The notes beneath the pieces are model-generated. The model worked only from the letters and a program-made list of their open reading frames with translations, made no database searches and was not told the origin of the DNA. A DNA stretch of 64,000 nt from Amorphophallus konjac. Taxonomy: Eukaryota > Streptophyta > Magnoliopsida > Alismatales > Araceae. Position numbers and translations under genes: made by a program. Shown piece by piece: positions 1-9,875 of the stretch (position 1 is its first letter; each line of letters begins with the position of its first letter). The stretch lies in assembly GCA_022559845.1 (NCBI GenBank), contig CM040128.1:173654413-173718412 (forward strand). The letters run 5' to 3'.

Positions 1-497
1 GATGCAAGAGAAGCAAGAGCATCAGCTAGAATGTTATGGTCACGAGGGACGTGAACGAAGATTAATTTGGTGAAAAGCTTGGTGTAAGCAGAAGTCAATT
101 CTTGGTAGGGCTTGAGTTTAGGATTGAGCGTACGGCACTTGGAGAGCACTTGGCGAAGAATAAGCTGACTATCACCTACAATTCGCAATTGGGTAACACC
201 GAGTTGATGAGCGGCCTCTAGTCCGGCCAAAAGAGCCTCGTACTCAGCTATATTATTTGTAACTAGAAATGCAAGCTGAGAGGCGAGCGGAATAGTGATA
301 CCCTCCGGTGATAGAAAAATAATGCCGATCCCCTTCCCTTTAGAATTCAAAGCTCCATCAAAATGTAACGTCCACATCGAATCGGATTGATTGACGGACA
401 TTAGTTCCTCATCTGGAAACTCTGAGCGAACAGGGTCAAATCGAGGGAGAGGATGATGAGCAAGATGTTCTGCTATGGCATAGCCTTTAATCACTTT
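1..497 (-). pseudogene. Tat-1 second RNase H domain (aRNH), partial
   Basis: Continuing in frame past the TAA at 498-500, the minus strand encodes an RNase H fold: HFDGALNSKGKGIG, then NNIAEYEALLAGLEAA, then GDSQL, then VHVPRDHNILADALASLA. These blocks carry the Asp, Glu, Asp and Asp catalytic positions of type I RNase H. It follows the conventional RNase H that ends the upstream ORF, giving the dual RNase H of Tat elements. The domain would degrade genomic RNA during reverse transcription. The window edge removes its C-terminus and all of integrase. It is part of one polyprotein, separated from RT only by a stop that looks like CAA to TAA. Confidence 0.8.
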
Positions 498-2162
498 TTA
501 CTGAATGTAGATGATGTCGAACTGAGAGAGGAAGCTTTGCCATCGTGCTAATCGGTCAGTGAGAACAGATTTTTCAAGAAGGAACTTGATTGGATTCATA
601 CGAGCAATGAGATGAACCTCGTGAGCTAGAAAATAATGCTTAAGTTTCTGAACTACCCAGACTAAAGCTGCACAAGTCTTCTCTATGGCTGAGTACCTCT
701 GCTCACAGGGGTTAAGAAGTTTTGACAAGTAGTAGGCTGCCCTCTCTTTTCCTTCTTCGTCAACTTGGGCTAGGACAGCGCCTACAGAGTCATCCAGGAC
801 AGAAATATAAAGAACAAGCGGTTTGCCCTGAACTGGCGGCCTCAGGACAGGAGGATTTGAGAGATAATCCTTCAATCCGTCAAAAGCTGCCTGGCACTTG
901 TCATCCCAAATAAACTTGACTCCCGGCTTAGTAAGCTCGTAGAACGGCTTACATCTTTGTGAGTGCTGGGAAACAAATCGGTGAATAAATTGCAACCTCC
1001 CGATCAATCCTCGAACTTCTTTCAAATTCCTGGGAGGAGGTATTTCTCTCATGGCCTTCGCCTTGTTGGGATCAATCTCAATACCCCTCTTACTAACAAT
1101 GAATCCAAGCAACTTCCCTGATGAAACACCAAATACGCACTTCTTGGGATTCATTTTCAAATGATACTCCCGTGCTCTTTGCAGGACTTTAGTTAGAACC
1201 CCAGGATGCTCAATCCTTGTTCTTGATTTTACTACCAGGTCGTCTACATACAACTCTATATAAATGTGGATCATATCATGAAAAATTGCCATCATAGCCC
1301 TTTGATAGGTAGCTCCAGCGTTCTTAAGTCCAAAAGGCATGACCACATAACAATAAGTTCCCCACGGTGTAGTGAACGATGTTTTCTCTTGATCTTCCTC
1401 AGCCAAGCGAATCTGATTATAACCTGAAAAGCCATCCATAAAGGAGAGAGTCTCATATCCTGCCGTGTTGTCAATCAAAACATCAATATGAGGGAGGGGG
1501 AAGTCATATTTAGGACACGCGCGGTTGAGGTCCCGGAAGTCTATACAAATTCGAACCTCCCCGTCTTTCTTCATAACTGGGACAATGTTAGCCACCCAAT
1601 TAGGATAGAGGACAACTCTAACAAATCTAGCCTTATGAAGCTTGTCGACCTCTTCTTTCATCTTTAAAGCCATATTAGGGTGGAAACGTCTCAACCACTG
1701 TTTGACCAGGACAGACCCTGGCTTAAGTGTAAGCCGATGTTCAACGAGCACAGGGTCTAGTCCGGGCATATCTTCATAACTCCATGCAAACGTGTCCTTG
1801 TATTCTTGAAGTACCAAGATAAGCGCCTCCTCTTCGGATGGCGGCAAGTTCTTTGAAATGAGGATGATCCTAGGGTCTTCTTCCGTACCCAGATTTATTT
1901 CTTTGGTAGGTTCTTCTACTGAGGCTGATGGTTCATCAAATCTCCTCATGCCACTAGCAAAGGCATCAGCCTCATCCTCATATTCTTCGTAACCTTCATC
2001 CCCCTCTTCAATAGAGTCTTCATCATTCATTATTTCATAGACACCAAAACCCTCATTAGAAGCATAAATATCCTCATATTCTATCTCTGGCAGGATGATC
2101 GGATTTTCCACAAATTCGGGGACGGCTAAGCAAGCCTGACATCTTCTAGCTAACTCCAACAA
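498..2162 (-). CDS. Tat-1 pol: reverse transcriptase and RNase H
   Basis: The open frame is 554 codons. After an acidic N-terminal stretch (residues about 20-110) comes a Ty3-type RT. It shows KPGSVLVKQWLRRFHP, then VPVMKKDGEVRICIDFRDLN, then PFGLKNAGATYQRAM and the catalytic YVDD motif (1239-1250). The first RNase H follows (residues about 440-554: LVLYISVLDDSVGAVLAQ, then YYLSKLLNPCEQRYS). Its frame matches the protease ORF at 2415-5171 but is separated from it by about 250 bp with stops, so expression would need splicing, readthrough or an intact relative. The first Met at 2162 is only the first in the open frame; in a polyprotein it need not be a start. It ends at a TAA at 498. Confidence 0.85.
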   Translation of the reverse strand: MLELARRCQACLAVPEFVENPIILPEIEYEDIYASNEGFGVYEIMNDEDSIEEGDEGYEEYEDEADAFASGMRRFDEPSASVEEPTKEINLGTEEDPRIILISKNLPPSEEEALILVLQEYKDTFAWSYEDMPGLDPVLVEHRLTLKPGSVLVKQWLRRFHPNMALKMKEEVDKLHKARFVRVVLYPNWVANIVPVMKKDGEVRICIDFRDLNRACPKYDFPLPHIDVLIDNTAGYETLSFMDGFSGYNQIRLAEEDQEKTSFTTPWGTYCYVVMPFGLKNAGATYQRAMMAIFHDMIHIYIELYVDDLVVKSRTRIEHPGVLTKVLQRAREYHLKMNPKKCVFGVSSGKLLGFIVSKRGIEIDPNKAKAMREIPPPRNLKEVRGLIGRLQFIHRFVSQHSQRCKPFYELTKPGVKFIWDDKCQAAFDGLKDYLSNPPVLRPPVQGKPLVLYISVLDDSVGAVLAQVDEEGKERAAYYLSKLLNPCEQRYSAIEKTCAALVWVVQKLKHYFLAHEVHLIARMNPIKFLLEKSVLTDRLARWQSFLSQFDIIYIQ

Positions 2163-2414
2163 GAATCTACGGGGAATCTACTTACCCTTGGATTTCATAT
2201 GTGAAGCTCCCCCATGAGTTTGAAAACTAGAGGAAAAAGAACAACTAGCTTGATCACTAGAATTCAATAAAGGTGAAGGTGAATGAGAAAAAGCGGGTAC
2301 AGAAGGGGATACAGATGAAGTACCCTCACCGGAGGGGTAGGGGAGGTCCCTTAACAGATCCGGGAAGAGCGGCCCCGGATCGGGACACACTCGGGAAGAA
2401 GATAGGAGGTCTCC
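2163..2414 (-). other. Tat-1 protease-RT spacer, low complexity, with a splice-donor-like site
   Basis: The stretch between the protease ORF stop and the RT frame encodes only Ser/Pro-rich low-complexity sequence. A good plant 5' splice-site match (AAGG then GTAAGT) lies on the minus strand near 2180-2190. Tat/Ogre elements are known to carry an intron between protease and RT, but I cannot identify a matching acceptor at a sensible distance, so the intron is not called. Confidence 0.4.
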
Positions 2415-5185
2415 TCAACGGAGATGGATTGGGAAGTTTGAATTTTGGCATTTTTTTTCGTTTTCAAGGAGAAAGCAATGGGAGGTGGAAACAGGGGAGA
2501 GTGTTGAAATTGAAAGTTTGGTGAAGGATTGAATCAATGATGACCCACGCGGGGGTGTAATGGAGAGTTTGGAAAACTGCTCGAGGAGCAAGGGAGGAAT
2601 TGGAAGAGAAACTTGTAGTGAATTTGGAGAGAAGTTTATTAAGACCGCAGGCGGCCTAGAGATATCTGAAAAGAACACCCGATCAATCAAACGGACAACA
2701 GCCGTCGGGTGAATGGATTTGGTAAAGAAAAGGCGGGCCCACAGCCTGTCTGTATTGAAACCCTCTTCAAACGGCACATCGGGTTCTCCAGTATCTGAAT
2801 AGTCACTCAGAAGCTGCCTCTTGTCTGTAATTACTGCTGGCTTTTCAATCAACTCATGAATCAACGGCGGCCATTCTGGATCAGTCGGCATGAACAAGCG
2901 GCTCAGAGCAATAGAGATATCATTCATGTCAAACCACCTATACCAGTCACATTCAGGATCATCCATTTTCCTTCGCTTATCTGGCCTTAATGACTCCAAA
3001 GCTTTATATGTGGCTAGTGGCGCTATATGGCGAGCAAACTGCCGTGCATGTACGTCTTGACAATCCAGCATAGAAGTGATTACTGTAGTATGCTCATCAT
3101 CATTCTGAATACCTCCTGTTACAAAATGTGTTTGAAGGGTCCATGTAAGAGGTTGCCGGTCAGTCTTGAGAGTGGAAGTCATAACGGCCCACGGTTCTTT
3201 TTCCTCTTTGCCTGGTGCTTTATATCCGAGGCCACCTCGGAGAATCATCTTTTGAGGCTTGACAGGCTTGATTCTCCCTTGGAGATTGGCACCCAAGCCT
3301 TTACTAGTTCGGTACCCCATCTTCATTAAAATGTTCCATCCGGGCGTATTCATCAAACCTTTCTTTTTCTTGCCCTTGGATAACTGTGTGGTGGAAGGGG
3401 TTGAAGGAGATGATGACCTCATCGGGTCTTGCCGCAGATCGGCAACATCCAACACTGAGAGCAAAGGCATATTGGAAGGCCACATGGAGGGCACTGATGT
3501 TGCAGAATGTATATCTTCGGTCGGCAAAATGGGCATATTGGTCACTTTAATGATATGTCCTTTATGTGGAAATTTGATGCATTGATGATTCGTGGAAGGC
3601 ACGACATCCAGTTCCTGAATGTAAGGGCGGCCCAAAATACCATTAAATGTCGGGTCCATATCCAAAATATGGAAATCTGCCGTGACTGAGAGTGGACCCA
3701 AACCAACTTTTAGAGTAATCATTCCCAATGGAGGCTTTCTTGTGTTATCATAAGCTATGACTGTTATAGTGGACGGCCGAATCTGACTCTCTGGAATGCC
3801 GCACATCTTTAAAGTGCTTGGTGGCAAAACATTAATGGATGCCCCAGTATCAACCAAACATTGCTTCACGGCTATTTTGTTGATATCAATGGTGATGCAC
3901 AGTGCATATTTCCTGGCCGGCTGCGGAGCCAACTCATGTTCATAAAAAGTAATAGCCGGTTGATTGCTAACTGGGTTTAAGACAGTAGTAACCTGTTCGG
4001 CCGGGATATCTTCATTCACCATTACTTTTTGCAGGTATTGTTTCAAAGCTTGCTGATGTGTGGCAGATCTTTTAATCAGTTCCAGAATAGAAATACGGGC
4101 CGGTGTTCTATCCAGATGCTTCAATAAATCATACTCCGTGCCCTGTGTAGATTCTTGTTCTTGCTCTCCTTGTTCCTGTGGTGGCTCCTGCTCCCGCTGG
4201 GGAAACACTCGTTGAAACATCCGTCCGCTACAAAGCACCATTGTTCTTTGCGCCTCTGTCGGGACCGGTGTGGGTAAAGGGGTGGAGGAAGTAGAGGGAG
4301 TGGTGTTGGGTGTAGGCGCAGGGTTGGTGGGAGGAAGGGTTCTTATAAGGGGCCTCACTGGCCGTGGATTATTGGAATAAGGTGATGGTGATTGTGTAAC
4401 AAGAAGGGGCCTTGGAATCATGGTGGTGGTAGATGGAGGTGGAACGGGAGGGGCGACGGCTGCCGGCGAGGTACGAATAAGAGGAGGTCTGTTTGGTGGA
4501 GGGTTTTGGGGTGATGGAGAATTTGTGGGTTGGCACAAAAGAAGGGGACGTGAAGGGACGATATTGGCATTGGATGGCCTAGGAGTGAGGGAGCGTATAA
4601 GGGGACGTTGTGGTTGGGAAGGAGGGATAGGCTGGTGCCTTCTTATCAATGAGGGTGGTGAATTAGAATTCTGATTAATAGCCCCGACAGAGGCATTTTC
4701 ATTGTGCCAAATTTGTCCTCTCTCCACTTCATGGATCGAGGTGACAATATTCACTTGCTGATTTGGGACCGGATGCTCCGGTAGTGGATTATTAACAATC
4801 CCCATATTGGGTTGGGGAGCAGGAACCTGTTGTTGTTGAAGGGCTTGTGGTTGTCCTTATTGCTGATGCTGTTGAGCTGCTGGCTGCCGAGGAGGCCTTC
4901 GGACTTTTAGAGAAGCAATGACCTTCCTCATTTCATCCCAATCAATATCAGCTTGATCATTCATGTCATGTATGTAATCTTTGAAGTGAAAGTAATGATC
5001 GATATTGTGCCCCGGTTGTCGGTGAAAGACGCAATACCGGGATGTATCCACATGTTGGGGCCATATTGCTCTTTCCTTTGGTAATGTGAGCAGGTTAGCG
5101 GCCATGAGGGCATTAAAGATATCCAATAAGCTTTCGGGAAGAGGGGAGTACTGTGCCCTTCGGAGGCCCAAAGGCCTTCTTTGTT
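2415..5185 (-). pseudogene. Tat-1 gag C-terminus, aspartic protease and G-patch domain
   Basis: One frame runs from about 5185 to the stop at 2415, broken by a TAA at 4857-4859 within a Gln-rich segment, so probably from CAA. Upstream of that stop is a degenerate zinc-binding motif (CVFHRQPGHNID then HYFHFKD) in which a Tyr sits where Cys is expected. Downstream are a long Pro/Thr-rich linker, then a retropepsin with CLVDTGASINVLPP (DTG at 3843-3851) and the flap-side ILGRPYIQ. About 80 residues later comes a G-patch (GWNILMKMGYRTSKGLGANL, about 3300-3360). The protease would mature Gag and Gag-Pol. The C-terminal tail after about 2640 looks like translated non-coding sequence. Confidence 0.75.
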
Positions 5186-6691
5186 GAATTGTTGTGGTGC
5201 ATAATTGGCCGGTGGGGGCACTTGGTGATATTGTGGTGTTTGATTTGGTGGAGCAATGTGGGGTTGTTGTTGAGGAGGTGGAGGAGGCCGTAAGGTCTGA
5301 GGAGGGTTGTTATTTGGCTGGTGGACTTGATTATGGAAGGCGGGCTGTTGTGGTGACGGCCCTGGGTTTGAAGGGTGGCGGAAGGGTGTGGAATTGCCGA
5401 ACGCGCTCACCTGCTCGTTGGTAACGGTGCCTTCAGTGGTTGCCCCAGTATTGCCAATATTAACATTCCTCTTTATCACCTTTGGCCTTGGCTCGAACAT
5501 GCCCATGATTGGCAAATCCTTTATTTGCGTCTGAATATATCTAGCTCTTTCATAGAGCTCTTCCATAGTGCTTAATTTATTCATGGCCAGGATATGACGG
5601 AATTGTGGAGTAGAATTTGAAATAATCATTTTGACTTGCTCCGTCTCTGACAATGTGTCTTTCAATTTCTCGGCCATGGCCCTCCACCTATCAGCAAATA
5701 AAATGAAGTCCTCCTCGGGCTTCATCTTTTCCGCAACCAGATCTGTAACGGACAAGGAGGGACCCACACGGTCCTTGTATTTCTGTAGGAACTTTCTTTG
5801 AACTGCATCAAAATCGCCAGCATCAGTCGGCTCTAAGGAATAAAACCATTCAAGCGCCGGACCATCCAAAGACCGCCTAAAAAGATAAGCCAGTGAAGTT
5901 TTGTTGCCCTGCCAGAAGGATGCTTCATACAAGAAATCCTTTAAATGGATGTGCGGGTTACCCGTGCCATTATACCGTCGAAAGTTGGGCATCTCGGACG
6001 GTGGAAGGTGGAAAACCGGCAACAGAGGAAGCATAATTTTGGGAGTGGCATTTGATATGGTGACTTTTCTAAGTTGCTCCTCCATACTGGCCAGCCTTTG
6101 GAGGAGCAAAGTATGATCATCAGATTCAACTGGGGCCGTTCGGAAAGAATATGGATTTGGCATAGGTGGCGTAGGCCTCCTCAAGATTTGGGGAGCAGAA
6201 GGTTGCTGAGGCCTAGCAACATAATGACTTACCGGTTGGGCCGGCATAGTCATGACCGGAGTAGGGGGGCGCGAGGGCACCCTGGACGCGACCGCCTGGT
6301 CGTTAGGAAAATTAGTAGAATGACCAGCCGTGGCCTGGGGAGGATTGGAGGATGAGGGGACAGACTTTCCCTTCAAAGCGGCTTGAACCGCATAGCGCTG
6401 GGAATCATCCAGCTGGGAAAGGACCTTGAGAGCATCATTAAAATTGAGGGAGGAGGGAGTATCCCCAGAGGTATTCAAAGTGGTAGGCTGAGCCTGGGAA
6501 GGAGGGTCAACCTCCGGAAGAGTAGAGTCCATCATGTGGACATGCGTAGGAGAGGGAACATAGTTCCCATCACAGTAAAGAGGATTTTGAGACGGATTCT
6601 CATTAAACGAGTCAAAATGACCCTCCTCATAGTCATCATATGTGTACCCGTAGTTGGCCATGTTGACGATTTTACCTGAACGCAATTTCAT
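5176..6691 (-). pseudogene. Tat-1 gag N-terminal and capsid part
   Basis: I place the start at the Met at 6691 (MKLRSGKIVNMANYGYTYDD). The open frame extends 26 codons further upstream, but that stretch reads like leader. After a Pro/Ser/Gln-rich N-terminal half comes a retrotransposon Gag capsid domain, about 6000-5480: MPNFRRYNGTGNPHIHLKDF, then GPALEWFYSLEP, then FLQKYKDRVGP, then EELYERARYIQTQI. It would form the capsid shell. A frameshift near 5185 moves the reading into the frame of the next feature, since QQFNKEGLWASEGHS is out of phase with the zinc-motif ORF beginning GLRRAQYSPLPESLLDI. The copy is therefore not translatable as one Gag. Confidence 0.75.
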
Positions 6692-7249
6692 GCTTAAGGA
6701 GAAAGAGATGAATGTCTCACAATAAGATATAACCCAAAAGATATCACCTTTTTCAAAAGAAACACACAAGTTGTAATGAGCGCAAGATTTTAAGATTTCT
6801 CTTGGAAATTAGGGTGGATTCAATATTAGGTTCTTTCGAAGGTGGATCCTGGTTGAAAATTTGGGTATAATCTCCGGGTATCTAGATTTTCTCTCCTTTC
6901 CAACGAATGGGTCAACTATACTCCGGGTACTTCAATGGTACAACCTGCCTAGCGTCCGTGAGGGAATCCACGGGTGCGAGGACTTACGAAGGCTTGACTT
7001 AGGAATTTCCGGTCCAAAGAGACGGAATGCTCAATGGAGGGTCTCTCCTTCACCAAGAGGGGTGAAAACTCCTAACAAGTGTGGGGAGAGGAGGTCTCCC
7101 AAACCGTATGCCAAGATGAATGCAAATAGGTGATATCAATCAATAGATATGATGATCAGATAATATCAGCCAAATAAACAGACAAGAGCAGCAGTTCTGT
7201 GGGCACAGAACAAAATGACGACTCAGATGGGGTCGCCAAATAAATAAAT

Positions 7250-7585
7250 AACGCCTGAGATGTAGGCGCTAGTCACTGCGGGCAGTGAGATAGAAAATGA
7301 CGCCTTGGGGTGAGGCGTTAAATGATGAAGAGACACCTCTGTAAAGGGCGTGAATCACAGTGAACAGTAACCAGGAACAGTAATAATGCAAATGACGCCT
7401 TGATGTAAGGCGTCCAATTATAAAATGACGCCCGGGAGTTAGGGCGTCAAAACCAATGAACAGCGATCGGGGAGCGGGGACAGGAACAGTAATAATGCAA
7501 ATGGCGCCTTGCGGTAAGGCGTTGAATGAATAAATGACGCCTCTGACAGAGGCGTGAATTATAAAATAACGGCAGCAACGAGGGC
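7250..7585. repeat. Array of micro-hairpins, consensus AATGACGCC-N-GGCGTYAATT (leader copy)
   Basis: About seven imperfect inverted repeats of 25-32 bp follow one another. Examples are AATGACGCCTTGGGGTGAGG followed by CGTTAA, AATGACGCCCGGGAGTTAGG followed by GCGTC, and AATGACGCCTCTGACAGAGG followed by CGTGAATT. Each has GACGCC in the left arm and GGCGT in the right arm around an 8-12 base loop. The loops vary while the arms stay paired. The same motif recurs at 8870-9212 in the LTR. Confidence 0.75.
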
Positions 7586-7726
7586 GTTATTTCAGCTCAA
7601 TGAATCGAAACCCTGATAGTCAACAGAAAACAGATTTCTCATTAAACAGATGATATGACAGATGACATGGGGGCTCCAAAATGGCCTAAACAGTGGGAGG
7701 TGTGCACGTGGTGCACAATAGGAAAG

Positions 7727-7925
7727 GTGCTACGTGGAGCACAAGGGAGGGGTATGCGAGGGTACCAATGGGAGGGACACGCGAGGGTGTCAATGGGAGG
7801 GTGCTACGTGGAGCACAATGGAGGGGTACCGAGGGTACCAAAGGAGGGACACGCGAGGGTGTCAATAGGAGGGTGCTACGTGGAGCACAATGGAGGGGTA
7901 CCGAGGGTACCAAAGGAGAGGTAAT
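7727..7925. repeat. 72-74 bp tandem repeat built from three mini-palindromes
   Basis: GTGCTACGTGGAGCAC occurs at 7727, 7801 and 7873, giving periods of 74 and 72 bp. A complete unit strings together GTGCT..AGCAC, GGTACCGAGGGTACC and GACACGCGAGGGTGTC, each a small inverted repeat. A further diverged palindrome, GTGCACGTGGTGCAC, lies at about 7700. Confidence 0.8.
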
Positions 7926-7944
7926 CAAACTAAAAATAAAAGAG

Positions 7945-7962
7945 GTCCCACCGTGATCGCCA
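7945..7962 (-). promoter_or_regulatory. Tat-1 primer binding site
   Basis: Three bases after the LTR end (minus strand) comes TGGCGATCACGGTGGGAC. It begins with the TGG expected of a tRNA 3'-CCA primer and sits in the expected place. I cannot name the tRNA. Confidence 0.65.
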
Positions 7963-8718
7963 ATTTGTAGATTCTAAGAAAAATCCACTTAAGAAAAGGG
8001 GAATGAAACCCAAACTCAATTTCTAAAGCTTAAAAATTAATGGTGAAAGGAAGAGCATGCGTGGGATGCTAAAGGGGAATGTGATCGCCAGAGGGGTTAC
8101 CTCAAATAAGAAAAAGGATGATCGCGGGTACCTTGTATTGAGCGGGAGAGATTGTGGATCCTTTCTTCCTCCTTCTATCGGCCGGCCGACGAAGGGGGTT
8201 TGTAGCTTTGATTACCCTTGTAAGAAAACACACAAAACAAGTAAAAGAATAGATTAGCCAAGTGTGTAATATCGATGTTCCAAAAGCATGAAATCAATCA
8301 AATTGTGCATGAACACACCTTGTGTGTTTTGATTTTTTTAAAACCCCTAAGAGGAGTAACAAGGTTTGAAAAATATGGATGCAATGCTAAGCAATGATAT
8401 GTAGAGTATGAGATCTAACAAGAACTAGAGGGAGGGAGGATGTGTGATGATGTTACGAAAATAACAACTAAATAACTAAAGGAAGGATTCCTTTCTGCTG
8501 TGCGTGCAGTAGTAAAGGGAGGAGAGCTTCAGTATGCGATGGAACTGCAGTGGTTCATCTGTGGAAGAAGAAGAGAATCGCCTGGAAGGAGAGCTCGTTT
8601 GGATGAAGAACCTGCAAAACAAATAAGACACTCTTCTCTCTGTCAGCTCTCTCTGCTCTTGTTGTTCTCTAACTCTTCTCTTTTTCATCTGCCCTCGCGC
8701 GAAGAGACCCATGGGGGG

Positions 8719-8727
8719 TATTTATAG
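8719..8727 (-). promoter_or_regulatory. TATA box of Tat-1 LTR
   Basis: Minus-strand CCCTATAAATACCCC is a near-ideal plant TATA box, about 580 bp into the LTR, followed by an AG/CT-rich leader. Confidence 0.7.
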
Positions 8728-8869
8728 GGGTAAGATCCTTAGAGAATAAGGATCAAAACACGGCAAAGATTCTCCGTCAAGAAACTCCCCTCATATTTGA
8801 ACACAAGGCTCAAAATGGGGAAGGAACCATTACTGGAAAGAAGGGGGGTGAAAGGGAGACGGAAGTGGA

Positions 8870-9212
8870 AATGACGACCCCCTTAAGGGCATCAATTCCA
8901 AAATGACGACACGCCCAAAGGCGTTAATTAAAATAACGACATCCATCAAGGCGTCAATTCCTGGATTTAATTATAGAAATGATTAACTTTCCTTATTTAA
9001 AATTATCAACTGACGCCTGCCAGACAGACGTTAAATAATGAACGCCTTCAGGAGAGACGTTAATTATACAATTTTCATTTTATTTGAAATTCGGAGTTTT
9101 CAGTAAATCCAGAAAATGACGCCCGTATTCGTAGTCGTCCATTGTTAAAAGAGGCGCCCTTGGCCATGCCGTCAATTTAAATCGCGCCTCTGATCAGGGC
9201 GTTAATTCCAAT
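8870..9212. repeat. Array of micro-hairpins in Tat-1 U3, TGACG-rich
   Basis: About eight units of the same design as the leader array: AATGACGACACGCCCAAAGG then CGTTAATT, ACTGACGCCTGCCAGACAGA then CGTTAA, GCGCCTCTGATCAGGGCG then TTAATT. They lie upstream of the TATA box. Several contain TGACG, the core of plant TGA/bZIP (as-1) sites. Confidence 0.7.
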
Positions 9213-9307
9213 TTCCCAAGAAAAAAAACAAGAAATCACAATTAATTTATAGAAAATAGAAAAACTTCATATTAAATCAATATTGAAGTCCGCTTTGGGA
9301 CGTCACA

Positions 9308-9862
9308 TGGTGACATGAGATTTACTCAACATAGCATCAATTTTAACATGTCTACAACCAAGAAGGGAAATCCTAGGTTCACCCGAGCATCTTCTCAAAC
9401 AAGGAATCTAATCGACCACTTCAACCGAAGCGAAACGCATCAGGAGCTGAACAGACTTAAGCTGGGACGACCAAAACAACGTAAGAACGTGTACGGCCAT
9501 CACACCAACTCGAAAAGTCACCAGCCACCTGAACAAATCACGGAAAAGATCTCGAACAATGTATCGTAGATTCAAGCCTATCGGCGTACTCTGCCAAGTA
9601 CAGCATGATCGAGACGAACACCACGACGAAAAAGGAGCATCCCGTCACATTCTGACGAGAGCAAAACCATCTCGTCCAATGCTAATACAGCACGCACAAG
9701 ATGACACACAGAAAATGAAGCGACAAAGAATCGCAAACCCAAGCCAGCGAAAGACTGTACTGGACTTTCAGGACTCTGGATACTATATATCTCGGATTCC
9801 CATGTACTTCACACAACAACGCTCTGATAGCTCAGAAAAGAACTCCGAACATCTCAGAACAC
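9308..9862 (-). other. Leader of a second Ty3 element, interrupted by Tat-1
   Basis: Minus-strand sequence directly downstream of a tRNA-Met type PBS, so it is internal leader. There is no credible ORF. The rest of this element, if it survives, lies left of the window beyond Tat-1. Confidence 0.5.
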
Positions 9863-9875
9863 TGCTCTGATACCA
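9863..9875 (-). promoter_or_regulatory. PBS complementary to initiator tRNA-Met
   Basis: Minus strand TGGTATCAGAGCA, two bases after an LTR end reading GGGTCGTCACA. This is the usual junction of plant Ty3/copia LTRs with an iMet primer site. Confidence 0.8.

Larger units (their letters stand above)
6692..7944 (-). other. Tat-1 5' leader between PBS and gag
   Basis: About 1.25 kb of non-coding leader. The gag-proximal part (6692-7200) shows nothing I recognise. The PBS-proximal half is packed with short inverted repeats (7250-7585) and a tandem repeat (7727-7925), annotated separately. Packaging or dimerisation signals of LTR elements usually lie here, but I cannot identify one. Confidence 0.6.
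1..9307 (-). mobile_element. Tat-1: Tat-lineage Ty3/gypsy LTR retrotransposon, 3' end beyond the window
   Basis: Reading leftward on the minus strand the order is LTR, PBS, leader, gag, protease with G-patch, RT/RNase H and a second RNase H, cut by the window edge. A second (archaeal-type) RNase H after the first is characteristic of the Tat lineage. The LTR begins TGTGACGTCCC at 9307 and ends AGAATCTACA at 7966. The insertion lies in the leader of another Ty3 element, 555 bp from that element's PBS. The base run TGGTG (9308-9312) would be the right target-site copy; its partner is outside the window. Coding is damaged by one frameshift and two TAA stops but remains easy to recognise. Confidence 0.85.
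7966..9307 (-). repeat. Tat-1 5' LTR (1342 bp)
   Basis: Bounded by TG and CA. In its own orientation it starts TGTGACGTCCCAAAGC at 9307 and ends AGAATCTACA at 7966. It has a PBS just inside the element and a TATA box at 8719-8727 (minus). U3 (right of the TATA) contains the hairpin array. R/U5 (left of it) includes a CT-rich transcript start region and no recognisable gene. Confidence 0.75.

Noticed and set aside
2170..2200. Ogre-type intron between protease and RT in Tat-1
   Set aside because: A strong donor-like AAGGGTAAGT is present, but I found no acceptor at a plausible distance that restores the RT frame.
7250..7925. CRISPR-like regularly spaced repeats
   Set aside because: The units are self-complementary with variable loops, degenerate arms and no constant spacer length, and lie inside a plant retrotransposon leader.
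7655..7956. Three overlapping ORFs on both strands at the leader tandem repeat
   Set aside because: They arise because the repeat period is or is close to a multiple of three; a repeat artefact.
9863..9875. A tRNA gene
   Set aside because: Only the 13-base primer-binding complement is present, without a cloverleaf.
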